Below, in pieces: positions 21,207-31,701 of a DNA stretch of 64,000 nt (position 1 is the first letter of the stretch; the number at the start of each line of letters is the position of its first letter). This DNA comes from Dactylorhiza incarnata. Taxonomy: Eukaryota > Streptophyta > Magnoliopsida > Asparagales > Orchidaceae. The translations under genes and the position numbers were made by a program. A model generated the notes under the pieces. It saw only the letters and a list, made by a program, of their open reading frames with translations. It did not search any database and was not told the DNA's origin. Location of the stretch: positions 1-64,000 of the forward strand of contig JAWHQI010000719.1 of the NCBI GenBank assembly GCA_033032865.1, given 5' to 3'.

Positions 21207-21238
<32 letters not shown>

Positions 21239-22289
21239 TTATATAGTCTACTTAATATAATAATTCATTAACTTAATAAAATATCCAATATTTTAACATC
21301 TAGAATCATAAATGAATGTTTAAACTTCAAAGCATTTGATCATTTAGTTTTTGGGCATTCTATTGAACATATATTAATTTATAGTATATTAAAAAAGATA
21401 AAAAAATCCTTTTGATAAATATAAAAAAATATTAGGGATAAAATGAGTGCTGAATTGAACCCTTAGATTTTATCCATGTTATATTATAAAGCTAAACTTG
21501 GAGAATATAACTAAGAAGAGATTTGGGAGAATATATAAGTGTTGCATGCATTTGTGCGTGTTGTAGTTGGAGATCGGGTATGTGCGAACTCTTTCGGGTC
21601 GCCAACATCGATTGGCTAGTGCACGCATACATGACCACACACAAGCCCGCTCGTGCAATTGCACGACAGGAGTTCGGATCCCGGATGTCAGCTAGCATTC
21701 AGGACCAATTGCAGTGCATTGCGGGCCCCATGACAATATGTCTTTTGATTGGATCTGGGCATCCAGGTGACCATCCGGGACTCAGAAGCAAGTGGAGGGC
21801 GCACGATAAAGCTTGTGGGGGAGAGGTGAAAGTCAGGGCAAAGCGATGGCGTGCACGAAGAAGACCAACACAAGAAGAGGTCGTCACGACCAATAATCTA
21901 TAAAAATTGCATGCATTACTACAAAAAATGTTCTCCCAGACTAAGCGCAATGATCTGTGAGGTAGACAACTGGTGCGAGCGGTGATCGACAAATGTCAAG
22001 TTACTAGTGGTGGGCAAATTAAGCATGTGGTTGGGTGCAGGTGGGGGGAGAACTCTGACATTTATTCATGATTTTAAAAACCATGAAACACGTTGATTTG
22101 CACCCATTATTTGTCATATTGCAATGTTTTGAAAAGACTGAAGTGTTTTTTTATAGCAGTAATGACATTGCCAATTAATTTAGTTATTTAACAATAAATG
22201 ATTGCCCTGACATGTAAGAATAGTATATTTTCTCGATATCTGTTGTCAAGGCATCTGCCTATTTAACTGGCATCTATGTTAGTGGATTT

Positions 22290-22480
22290 GGATTTCTCTC
22301 GTCGTGACAATGAATTTTGACTGTTTATACGTCAAAAATGATGGCCGAATAAGGGAGATACGACTCAGATAAGATGAAGACGTTCAATTTTTTTTTGGGG
22401 GGGGGGGGGGGGGGGGGCTAGAGGAAGATGGTGTTCTGGCCCCCCCTTGTTAAATTTCGTAGTTTCGCCCCTCTTTCTTC
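22290..22480. mobile_element. hAT-like MITE fragment with poly-G tract
   Basis: The segment from TTAGTGGATTTGGATTTCTC through GATAAGATGAAGACGTTC matches 24303-24410. It is followed by an interrupted T-run and a G-run of about 20. Only part of the element is present. Confidence 0.5.
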
Positions 22481-22745
22481 AATGCACGACTGAAATAATA
22501 AATACGAAATTTTATGGGAAAAATGTTTGTGCAAAAAATGTGTTTTCGGACCTATTTGAAATGCAGTGAACTCTACTACTATCAATAAAAACTTTGTGCA
22601 TTTTCATGCTTCTCTTCTCTTAGATAAACTTTCTCGTTCTTATCATACTGCATTTTCTATCACTGCTTTTCTGAAATCTTTAATACCAGTATTGATTTTT
22701 CACTGTCCCTTTTCCTATCGCGGAGCCATCACAAATAGATCCTAA

Positions 22746-22889
22746 GGTTCTGTTTGATTCGACTTTTCTACTCCGATGAGTTTGAGGAAAAACGTCACCA
22801 TCACGAGTGGATGAAGTTTCTTAGGTGAGGCCGGGCATTCACGAGCAACAGTTCATAACCACCGCGTTCACGACCACCACCGCCGTGCC
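22746..22889. mobile_element. Tourist-like MITE (family 1), 144 bp, TSD TAA
   Basis: TAA flanks both ends (22743-22745 and 22890-22892). The start GGTTCTGTTTGATTCGAC and the CCACCGCCGTGCC end, plus the internal CCGATGAGTTTGAGG and GTTCATAACCACCGC segments, match the other family members. It is a shortened copy. Confidence 0.7.
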
Positions 22890-23429
22890 TAAGTAAATAA
22901 CCCTTTGTTTTCTTATAAGAAAGGACTAATTTGATTAAACTTTCTAAAACATTTTTTTAATGGGAATTTTTTCATAAAATATTTATGGATAACATATTTT
23001 TTTATAAGGAATTTTTTCATAAAATATTTTATGGATTCGCATCTACTGTGTGTGTGGGGCCCACCGTGAGCAGTGTCCCCTTTGTATTTCAGCTTCTAAA
23101 GAAATTTGGAGAAGCCACTTGACCCCCATGGGTTGCATTATGTAATATTATAGTTGTGGAGCTAAATTCTTATTTCATTTTCACCACAAAAATATTCTAT
23201 ATTAAATATTAAAGAATTTTGTCAATTTAAATTATTTATTTTCTTTTAAATTTTATTGATGCTATTTTCTCATTATTATATATATATTTTCGATAGTTAT
23301 TATCAATAATATAATATAGTGAATATAAATAAAAAATATATAAATACTATACTAATATAATTAAACTTTAAATAAAATTTAAATATAATATAATAAATAA
23401 ACAATATAAATGATTTAATTTAATTAATA

Positions 23430-24072
23430 GGGTAAAGTACTTGTGGTATTAATTTGTATACTTCAAAGGAAATTTTGTTGCCCCTTGAGGCCTTGAAACA
23501 TTTTAATGAACTATTGCACCCCCTAACTTAATATACTCTACTCAAATAAAGACAAATGAATTTTTAAATTATAAGAAAATATTAAAAATTAAAAGTCTTA
23601 ATTTTTTTTTAATTTAAAGTTCATATTATACACTTTCTTAATATCTATTCGGCCTAGGATTTTTATCAGATCGTGCTTTCAGTTTTCTATCCTTCTCGCG
23701 ATCCCAGACGGTGATCCCATGAAAGTTTCATAACCTGCATCGGTGTCGATCTCCCCCATCATCGACGATGAGCAGAATTTTTGGTCGTCGCCGGTAATCC
23801 CGTGGAACATCCGGCACCTGCATAGCTTCTCCTCCAGCACATGCATCAAGTGCCCAATGTCTGAGCTCGACGAACATGAGCAGCCAGTGAACTCTCCATG
23901 GCTAGAGATTTGATGGGTGAAAATGAAATTTCATATAAAATATATTTTAATTTTGTTTGTTTTTTTATTTTCAAATAATTTGTCTTACTTATTAAAAATT
24001 AGAGGGCGCAATAGTCTATTAAAAAGTTTTAGCGTGTATAAAGTATATAAATGTGTTACAAGTACTTTACCG
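23430..24072. mobile_element. Mutator-like non-autonomous element, 9-bp TSD TAATTAATA
   Basis: The 643-bp element has inverted ends: the left starts GGGTAAAGTACTTGTGGTAT, and the right ends in the complement of CGGTAAAGTACTTGTAACAC. TAATTAATA lies perfectly on both sides (23421-23429 and 24073-24081); a 9-bp duplication is typical of Mutator elements. The centre (about 23640-23915) is distinctly GC-richer than the arms and could be captured host sequence. I could not recognise a protein in it. Confidence 0.8.
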
Positions 24073-24158
24073 TAATTAATATATCATGATCATGCCCCCT
24101 CCTCTTTATCTATCTTAATATGTTAACAAAAAATATTATTAATGTAGGCCCATGGGAC

Positions 24159-24189
24159 TCAGGGGCGGATCTAGAAGGGGTCCGAGGGA

Positions 24190-24281
<92 letters not shown>

Positions 24282-24615
24282 CCCCATTATTTTTTCAAAA
24301 TTGTTAGTGGATTTGGATTTATCTCGTCAAGGCAATGTATTTTGACTACTTATATGTCAAAAACGGTGGCTGGATAAGGGAGAAACACCTCCGATAAGAT
24401 GGAAACGTTCTCACGTCACGTAACTAGTTTGTTTTGGGACAAATATTGGCTATTCGCGGACCAAAGTTGACTATTCACACAAGAAGTTCAGCTATGTGCA
24501 CCCCTAAAATTAATTTCTAACATGTGACCCACGACCCTCCTACTCACCCCGCTAGCATTTGTGTTTAAAAATTTTTTGTGCACCCCCATTTATAATATTC
24601 TGGATCCGCCACTGC
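24159..24615. mobile_element. hAT-like MITE with an 84-base poly-C tract
   Basis: The ends are CAGGGGCGGATCTAGAA and TTCTGGATCCGCCACTG, inverted copies with the CAGNGGCGGA form common in plant hAT elements. An 84-base pure C run lies at 24195-24278. The flanks (CATGGGACT and CATAGGAGG) are only a weak match, so the duplication is degenerate. Confidence 0.65.
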
Positions 24616-24972
24616 ATAGGAGGAGAGATATTTAGGTACGGATAACAACGGTGATCATCAAAGATCACCATGCAGGATAAAATACAATTATACGATCCGC
24701 GATCAAATGGTGAAGATTATGTGCAAAAATACAGGCATAATACGATCACATTCAATCACGCGTAAAAAATCGTATAAAAATGTGATAGCATATCCATTAA
24801 ACCATTAAATTCTTCATGAGATGGTTCTTAAAAACATCATTTTTATTTTTGGGCAGTAAAATAGAAAACAGAGCAGCAAAACAAGCGTAGGCCCGAAGCT
24901 TGCAAGATTCATTTTTTATGCCGGCGATGTGTGGTGGAGAGAAGGAGGGAAGGAGAGAATGAAAGAACTCAC

Positions 24973-25160
24973 TGCGCGTGGTTGTTTAGGCAGGACGGAG
25001 ACAGGGGAGAGAGGGCAGGCCATGACGCTGAGGAGAACCTTCAGGTTGGATTTCCGGCGAAACAGCTGCTTCTTCAGCCACCTGATCCCAAATGTTTGGC
25101 CTCTTTTCGAGCTCCCTTCTTCTTCACTTACGGGCTCTTCTGCAAGTGGGGCGAGTGTCC

Positions 25161-25164
<4 letters not shown>
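24973..25164 (-). CDS. DUF620-family protein, exon 1 (start exon)
   Basis: The exon encodes the first 64 residues, from MGTLAPLAEE to LPKQPRA. It includes an acidic stretch, a basic stretch (WLKKQLFRRKSN) and the family's short hydrophobic block, here LKVLLSVMACPLSPV. The ATG at 25164-25162 lies directly after a long CT tract that would be 5' UTR. The donor GTGAGT begins at 24972 and the phase is 0, matching exon 2. Exon 1 is the least conserved part of this family, so the call rests on the hydrophobic block, the phase and the order along the strand. In-frame translation past the donor has no family similarity. Confidence 0.75.
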
Positions 25165-25210
<46 letters not shown>

Positions 25211-25450
25211 GAGCTTCACCGGCGATCAGCCATTGCCTCTGGGTTTCTTGGCTGCAACGCTTACATGGAAACAGAGGTGAGGGTATAAGAAGAAGAAGAA
25301 AACAGGATTTTGTTAATGGGGATTTTGGGAGGGGTGGGGACCGCGGGAGGGAGTAAGAGTGCTTTTAAGGGAGGCAAAGGAGAAGGGTTGGGCGGCAGGT
25401 CGAGCTCTTGTTAAACGACGATGACGGTGTTTGTTGGTATATAATGTCAC
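25165..25450 (-). promoter_or_regulatory. Putative promoter and 5' UTR of the DUF620 gene
   Basis: A pure CT/GA microsatellite of about 45 bp (about 25164-25208) abuts the start codon. Such pyrimidine tracts are common in plant 5' UTRs. Upstream on the minus strand CATTATATACC near 25436-25446 is a plausible TATA box, giving a leader of roughly 240 bases. This is inference from position. Confidence 0.45.
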
Positions 25451-25745
25451 CCGACGAAGGGGGATAAGAAATGAAGCACTTTTGTATGATAGTTGAAGCA
25501 AAAGATATTTAATGTTGTTTGGAGAAGATTTTATTGGAGAACTTTTTAGCGAAATTATATGATGGGAGAGCTATTTTTCAAAATATTTATATTCAACTAA
25601 TTGGCATTCTTAGGGTTACAATTAGCCAAAGTGATAAGAAAGCCGGCACGATGGATCTATCAATTTAGTTTTACGTTCTAGCTCCATTGCGCTTCAGATG
25701 GGCTCTTTATTGTGCTCTCGTATGTTTATTTCAGCATTGTTTAGG
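25451..25745. other. Upstream region, nothing recognised
   Basis: AT-rich sequence upstream of the DUF620 promoter with no gene, terminus or repeat that I can identify. Confidence 0.35.
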
Positions 25746-26040
25746 GTCCGCACGGGGTTTCATTTTTAAACAGGCATGCAGGCCGTACAACCCAAATCAT
25801 CTCCGCACACGGAGCGCGGTTCATGTGCAGCGGGTTGTTGAGGCGAGGTCTTGAACCCGCGACCTCCTACATAGAGGGACTTAGCTCAACTGGTGATGGA
25901 GGTCGGCGCTAAGTCCCTCTATCTAGGAGGTCGTGGGCTCACCTCAATAACCCGCAGCACATGGACCGCGCTCCGTGTGCGGAGATGGTTTGGGTTGTAT
26001 GGCATGCAGCCCTGTTCAAAAATTGAATCCTGAGCGGACC
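25746..26040. mobile_element. Foldback element containing tRNA-like (SINE-like) sequence
   Basis: Two arms of about 130 bp are inverted copies. The left contains GGGTCCGCACGG, GCATGCAGGCCGTACAACCC and CATAGAGGGACTTAGCTC; the right is its complement with scattered changes. The TTAGCTCAACTGG at about 25880 resembles a polymerase III A box. The minus strand of the left arm has GGGTTCAAGACC, resembling a B box. It looks like two SINE-type heads facing each other. Confidence 0.55.
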
Positions 26041-26051
26041 GTGACAAGTAT

Positions 26052-26155
26052 TGTTGGAACCAAGAAAATCCTAGTTCACAAAGTACGGACCAGAGGGTAG
26101 CCCGAGATTACTGATCTTGCGGTCAAACACCACGAATCTGATGATTTTATACATA
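26052..26155 (-). mobile_element. LTR remnant related to elements A and B
   Basis: It begins TGTTGGAACCAAGAAAATCC and continues with GCCCGAGATTACTGATC and TTGCGGTCAAAC, clearly related to the start of the left LTR of element A (7076-7175). The rest of the LTR is missing or too diverged to follow. Confidence 0.55.
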
Positions 26156-26479
26156 GTGCCTACAATGCAACATGTATGCAAGTCGGGCAATTCACACGTG
26201 TTATCCACGTCCCTTAATGAATCGTGCATGATTCTAGCACATCATCACTTCACATACATATAACGCTTTCAAGGAGTTTCAACTTTACAAATTAGACTCT
26301 ACCCAGTAATACCCTTGTCTTGGGCCCTTCTACTAGAGTCTCTCATAATCAGGTGTGGTCTATTTTACCCTTTCTATTTTACCGTTGTTATTGTCTTGTT
26401 CTTTTACTAATTTTTGGCATGTCAAAATAGAACATGTAAAATCTTATCAATTGTATGATAAGAATGTTATCGATATTAA

Positions 26480-26756
26480 GGCTCTGTTTGGGGGGACTTA
26501 TTTTTGTTAGCGCATTTAATTAATATGTCCGAGTGTCAGAACCGACTCGATAAGTCTTAACGGGTTGCGTGTCGACCTAGGGCTTCGCCCTAAGCTGGAG
26601 ATACTATATAACCCTCATTCCAAACTTGATGAGGGCTATGGACTATCTTGAGCAACCCTAATCTAACAATTTTCACCGGTCAAGCGGTCACGACCGCATG
26701 AACCGGACCGGTCGTGACCGCTTGACCGATGAAAATAAGTCCCCCCAAACGGAGCC
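26480..26756. mobile_element. Tourist-like MITE, 277 bp, TSD TAA
   Basis: The ends are GGCTCTGTTTGGGGGGACTT and the complement of GGCTCCGTTTGGGGGGACTT, with TAA on each side (26477-26479 and 26757-26759). An internal palindrome GGTCAAGCGGTCACGACCG with its complement lies at about 26680-26730. It has no coding capacity. The 3-bp TAA duplication points to PIF/Harbinger. Confidence 0.8.
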
Positions 26757-27023
26757 TAAATCTCATTCCAAAAATTAATATTTTCCTAAGCTTTAGATGT
26801 GAGATTTGTGTACAATCGAAAACCTTTAGACAACCTTTTAAAGTTATAGAAATAATTTCATAGGCATTAAAGTTGATTCACTCAGATATGTGAGATTCAA
26901 AACTTTAACCCACTGGAGATAAAAATAAATATTTTATAATTTTTATCATGACTTTACCAAATATTATTACGTATATTTATTAAAGAGTAATGGTGATTTA
27001 TTTTCGTACTTTAAGGTTTTCAA

Positions 27024-27180
27024 AGTTAAGGTAGAAAACCAATCAAGTTTTTCCATTAATATTATTAGATTCGACCGAGGTGCAAAATATACTTCGAATG
27101 AATTAACCAAATTTTGCCAAGAACATGCAATCATTCACCAAGTAACCGCTTTCTATTCAACTAAATTACATGGCGCAGAA
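27024..27180 (+). pseudogene. Ty1/copia integrase fragment
   Basis: The plus strand reads as a diverged integrase core: RFDRGAKYTSNELTKFCQEH then IIHQVTAFYSTKLHGAEE. It matches the copia pattern around the second and third catalytic acids (R-S-D-x-G-x-E-F/Y and NGVAE), here altered. No flanking domains remain. The 220-bp MITE at 27232 lies about 50 bp downstream. Confidence 0.65.
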
Positions 27181-27231
27181 GAATATATAAAACAAGATTT
27201 TAATGAACATGATCAATGTCATGCTAGCTGA

Positions 27232-27451
27232 GACTTTATTTGGCGCGGCGGTGGCGGGAGCAAACGGCGGCTCCACCCGCTGCTTTCGAACCGGAGGGCG
27301 AGAGGGGGGGATCGAAACGGCGGGTTTTGCCCCGTTTCGAAGGGCGCGGCGGGTCCAGCCGGAGCAAACGCTGCCGGAGGGCGTTTGGTTACCCGCCGTC
27401 CGGCGGCGTTTGACCCAAACGCTGGACCAAAACGCCGCGCCAAATGAACCC
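27232..27451. mobile_element. Tourist-like MITE (family 2), 220 bp, TSD TGA
   Basis: The ends are GACTTTATTTGGCGC and the complement of GGGTTCATTTGGCGC, with TGA on both sides. It is GC-rich inside, with GCAAACGCTGCCGGAGG and GGCGGCGTTTG blocks. It has the same length and termini as the copies at 41412-41631 and 41926-42144. Confidence 0.8.
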
Positions 27452-27743
27452 TGAGTTTAGTGCTTTAAAAAATATTTGAGGAGAAGTGTTGCTTACCTCT
27501 TGTTTTATTCTAAATAGAATTCCAGCAAATTATAATGAGAAAATCTCATGTGAATAAGGAAGTCTAAATTTCATAATTAATTTTTTAGTGTGGGGATTCT
27601 CAGCTAAGTTAACTATTTTTGAGCCTACGAGGACAAATATGTGACCTAAGACTATCTTTATAGAATATGCTTTCGATAGTTGTGCGAATATATTTATCAT
27701 AACTAACTCCAAATTAATTAGTGAGATATCTAATAATGATATC
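27452..27743. other. AT-rich spacer, nothing recognised
   Basis: No gene, terminus or repeat seen between the MITE and the solo LTR. Confidence 0.4.
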
Positions 27744-28915
27744 TGTTGCGGGTCACTCGACGCTCTTTCAGACCGGGCGAATTGAACCGTCTTAGTCCGA
27801 GAGTTGGCCGAATGCGCAAACAGTCACAGAGAGAATAGACAGGTGGCAAGAGAACGTTTTTAGCGTGGAAAACCCGGAAAGGGTAAAAAACCACGTGGCC
27901 GGATCGGTGCCAGCCAAATTTCACTAAGTGTTACAAACGAAGTTACAAGTTCAGAGAGCGACATACCGCTTATTGTTACAATTGCAATTGAAGAAAATTC
28001 TCCGAGGGTGACAGGCCACCTCTCAGTAAAGCTAAGTGTCTTGGTGTTGCAGGAAGTCTTCAAAGTCCGAAGAAGATCTTCAAGTGACGAAGGAGATCTT
28101 CGGATCACGAAGGAGATCTTCGAACCGCGGGGGAGATCTTCGAATCCGCGAAGGAGGTCTTCGAAGGAATTCTTCAAGGAGCTCTCTCGGATGCAAAGCG
28201 TCAGATCCTCTCAAATGAGTATTCAGGGCCCCTTTTATAGACTTGGTCGGGGGCGACCCAATAATTTTGCCGTTGTAACCACCGTAACTACCTGACGGGC
28301 CGATCTCGACCGTTGATCGAGAGCACACGGATCGCCACTTTCTGAATATGACAATTTCGCCCCCCGGTCAGTTCGGGCAGTTTCCGATTGCGATGTGTGA
28401 ATCCTGCAATCTCAAGAAGGATAGTGGAGTTAGCAACCGCGCGCGCTATCAACTTTGCAATGTTCAAGTGCGCGCGGATCAAAAGCACGCTACGAACTTA
28501 GCGGTGCTAAGCGCGCGTTGAGCACCGAGCGGGAACACCGTAAAAGCATGATCGGAGTCGTGCGAGGACGACACAAAGGGGCGGCGGGCGTGCCGTGCGT
28601 CGAGGGAGATCGACCGGCAGGCCGCGCGCGCGCTAGCGCGCAGGCCACGCGCTAGCGCGCAGGTTGCGCGCTAGCTCGCAGGCCGCACGCGTGCGGTTGT
28701 GTGCGACCGCGACGCGGTCATGTGCGCGGTCGTGCGCGTGAGGTTGGGCGTGGTGCCGAGCGCGACTGCGCGCGGTTGTTTGCGGAGATAGTGGGTTTGG
28801 CTCTCTTTTGGTTAAACCTACTTTCTCGCCCATGACCCCATTATCTTAGTGGAGGAGTTGTGTTTTTGTCTAACCGCAGCCCGAATGTCTCTATATAATA
28901 TATGACAACCCATCA
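27744..28915 (-). mobile_element. Solo LTR, 1172 bp, TSD ATATC
   Basis: It starts TGTTGCGGGT and ends CAACCCATCA in plus orientation, with ATATC on both sides (27739-27743 and 28916-28920). TATAAAAGGGGCC on the minus strand near 28235 is a strong TATA box, so it reads leftward. About 28070-28165 holds tandem GGAGATCTTCG repeats, and 28610-28760 is rich in GCGCGCTAGCG words. A second copy of this family is split by the hAT element at 48365-61297. Confidence 0.85.
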
Positions 28916-28920
28916 ATATC

Positions 28921-29257
28921 TTAGAAATGAGGGATGCAATTTATTTTACCGATATATTTTTATATAAATTAAAAACTAATATCAACCTTCTTGTACCTCT
29001 ACCCGGCCTTTTTTTTATGAAGACTCATTAGAAATTGACGAACTTAAAAAAACAAGTGTTAGAGCGAAAAGACTTTCGGAGAGGATTATTTCATCAACAT
29101 TGATAACAAAAACGGGGATTGAACTTTAGACCAAGAGTGTTTCACCAACATACTTTATCAAATATACTAATTAATTTTTCTGAGCTAGCAAATATATAAT
29201 AAATTTATACTTGTATGCACGAGTGAAAGTGGACGGGCTCCCGTGTGGCTACAACAT
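28921..29257. other. AT-rich spacer, nothing recognised
   Basis: No gene or repeat structure seen. Confidence 0.4.
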
Positions 29258-29868
29258 TACACTATTAAAATTTTGAAGTGAGCTACCGTCGCGCGCTAGC
29301 GCTATCGCCCGGCAGTAGCTCACTTCTAGAAGGTGGCTCCCGGATCTATAAATAGTTGGCTCTTCCCCCTGCAGAGAAAAAAAAGAGGGGAAGACCTGGG
29401 CGGTCTCCTTTTGGCGGTCTGAGATAGCAGCGAACTTGGAGCGAGTTCGGCAAGCGACCTAGAGCAGGTTTCTTGAGTGAGGGTGATCGCGAGCTAGCGC
29501 GGCGCGGTAGGAGCTATGACCAGGCAGTAGTGATTCATCGGTCTAATGGTCTGCAAGCTGCGATCTCTTCGGTGGAGTGCACGAGCAGCGAGCTCGCAGT
29601 CTGAGAGCTAACGCGGCGCGGTAGGAGTTAGTGTCGGGCGGTAGCAATAAGCACCTGGTGTGGTGTTTTGTAGAGGAGGAGCGGACACTGTCCATGACCA
29701 AGTTGTTTTTCTATATTTTCTGGCTGCTGTAAATCAAGTTGTATGCAACTCGTATTCAGTTTTTGTACTTGTAACTTGTAACCTCCTGCAAAACAATAGA
29801 AGTAAAGTGATTCCTGTTCATTCTTGGTGTTCTTATCTCGGTGCCCCATCGATCTAGAAAATTTCACA
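29258..29868 (+). mobile_element. 5' LTR of degenerate copia element (copia-2)
   Basis: The LTR carries the family start TTGAAGTGAGCT, a TATAAATAG near 29348 and GCTAGCG/GCCCGGC words. It ends AATTTCACA, followed by TGGTATCAGTGG at 29869, the start of a Met-initiator-type primer-binding site. Its outermost bases are decayed, so the left boundary is approximate. Confidence 0.65.
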
Positions 29869-30041
29869 TGGTATCAGTGGAAGGTTGGAACAAACACTGA
29901 GTAACGAAGATGGACCGCAGAGGAGGTTATGCGAGAGGACTTGACATTGAGTTGCTCACTCAGACCAACTACGAGAAATGAAAGTCATGTATGGAGAGCT
30001 ACCTTCTTGGAAAAGACCTATGGGAGGTTGGTGGTGGAGAT

Positions 30042-31414
30042 TGATAACTTCTCAAAAGGAAGTTATTTCTCTACTTAATTTATTCTAATTTTCATTAAAA
30101 AAGAGGAAAATAATCCTCAATTATAGAAAATATGTTTAAATATCTTATTAATCCATATTGGACTGATTTCGGTCATTTTCCGTGGTTTTCTATCTAGATT
30201 GGTTAAAGGATTTAAGTCGGGGAAGCACCGGATCATTTATTGCTGATGCAGAAAATAGGTTGCAACGCAGAAAATTAGCAGGTTGTAACGTGGCGACGAA
30301 ATTCAGATTTTGAATTTTAAAAGAGGCGCCTAAATGAAATTCCAAAAGAGACATCCCTTCAATTTTGGGAAGAGAGTTAAGAGGACGAAATTACAGGAGA
30401 GAGGAGATTATTCTAGGATATATTCGAGAGAGAGGAAAGAAGGAGGGAGAACTTAAAGGGAGATCTTCTTCCTCTGGAAGAATTCGGCTAGGGCTTGGAG
30501 CAAGGAGGCTTGGACCATCACTAAGGAGAAAGATCTGAATCTAAAAACGGTTCTACATCGTTTTGATTTCCTGAATCATGTCTAGTAAGATCTTCTTTGA
30601 TTTGTGGTTTCTCTCTTCCTTCATGAACTAAATTCTTAAGTCTTGCATGTGTGAAGTACCTTAGTTGTGATGATGACTTGATTTTCATTTATAATTTGTG
30701 AATGTGTTGATGTTGATCTTTATTAAATTTATGATCTATTTTTGGGATTTTGGTTTAAGTTTCATCTTTAAAGTGTTTGGCAAAAATTCGAGAGATGAGT
30801 CGGGCTAGATGAACGTTTGTTTGCATGGCGATATTCGAGAGAGGAGTCATGTAGTTTTTAACCAAACTTCCGTATTTATACTTCATCGCGAGATTCGAGA
30901 GAGGAGCGTTGAAAGTGTATCATAAATCTTAATATAATTCCAAGAGAGAGAGAGATCTCCTCTTGAATTAGCAACTATGATTCTAGCGCTTTATGTTATT
31001 CTAATTTCATCTAAGTTGGAGACGACTAGAGGAATTGGGATAAACGGATAATGGAGATCGAGAGATAAAGTTATCCAATTTAGAATCGTTGCAAGATCAT
31101 CATTAATGCTTCATGAATTATCACTTTTATTGTTTGTCATCATAGCAAGGGAAAATCACATGTGAGACTATCTTTCCAAGTGAAGTAAAAGTATTTTAAG
31201 TAACCGTAATTAGAGTTGTAATTGTTGCTTTTGAATTATTAAGTTTTCTCTACCAATCATTATTATTTGCTTGAATTTAGAGAAAAGGCGAAAATTAATA
31301 TTTGTGAGCGCTAAGTTAAGTACTTCCTCGTGGGAACGATCACTTTCTCATCATTTTATTACTTGTACGACACGTGCACTTGCGTATTTATATACACCTT
31401 TTGCGGGCGTATCA
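30042..31414 (+). mobile_element. Solo LTR inside copia-2, 1373 bp, TSD GAGAT
   Basis: It begins TGATAACTTC and ends GCGGGCGTATCA, with GAGAT at 30037-30041 and 31415-31419. The final stretch (GGGAACGATCACTT, ATTACTTGTACGAC, GTGCACTTGCG) resembles the ends of Athila/Tat-type gypsy LTRs, from family knowledge. Two GAGAGAGGAG repeats (GATTCGAGAGAGGAG) occur near 30830-30905. Removing it restores the copia-2 gag order. Confidence 0.85.
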
Positions 31415-31701
31415 GAGATGAACAGGAGGAAGTTCTTGCAACCGAAGGTAATGGTCCAGCATTGAGGGCTTGGAGGAAGACTAACGCCAAGGCGGAGTTC
31501 ATTCTGAAGAGTTCACCTACCTGTTTGACCACATAATGGGTTGCAAGTCAGCATCTGGAATCTAGAAAACCCTCGATGGGATATTCAACAAGAAGAATGT
31601 AGCGCGGCTATAATTTTTGGAGAATGAGTTGGCGCGATCCACTCAAGAGGAGATGTCAACATCCCCCTTCTTCTTGAAGGTGAAGAACATGTGTGCTGAG
31701 A

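Larger units (their letters stand above)
21178..24972 (-). other. Intron 1 of the DUF620 gene (3.8 kb)
   Basis: It begins GTGAGT at 24972 and ends TTTTGCAG at 21178 on the minus strand. It holds an (AAT)n microsatellite at about 21208-21236, a Tourist-like MITE, a Mutator-like element and two copies of a hAT-like element. About 21240-22250 and 22900-23420 are AT-rich with nothing recognised. Confidence 0.75.

Noticed and set aside
20769..21210. Plus-strand frames overlapping DUF620 exon 2
   Set aside because: They are antisense shadows; only the minus-strand frame matches a protein family.
24120..24377. Polyproline frame
   Set aside because: It is an 84-base C run inside a hAT-like MITE.
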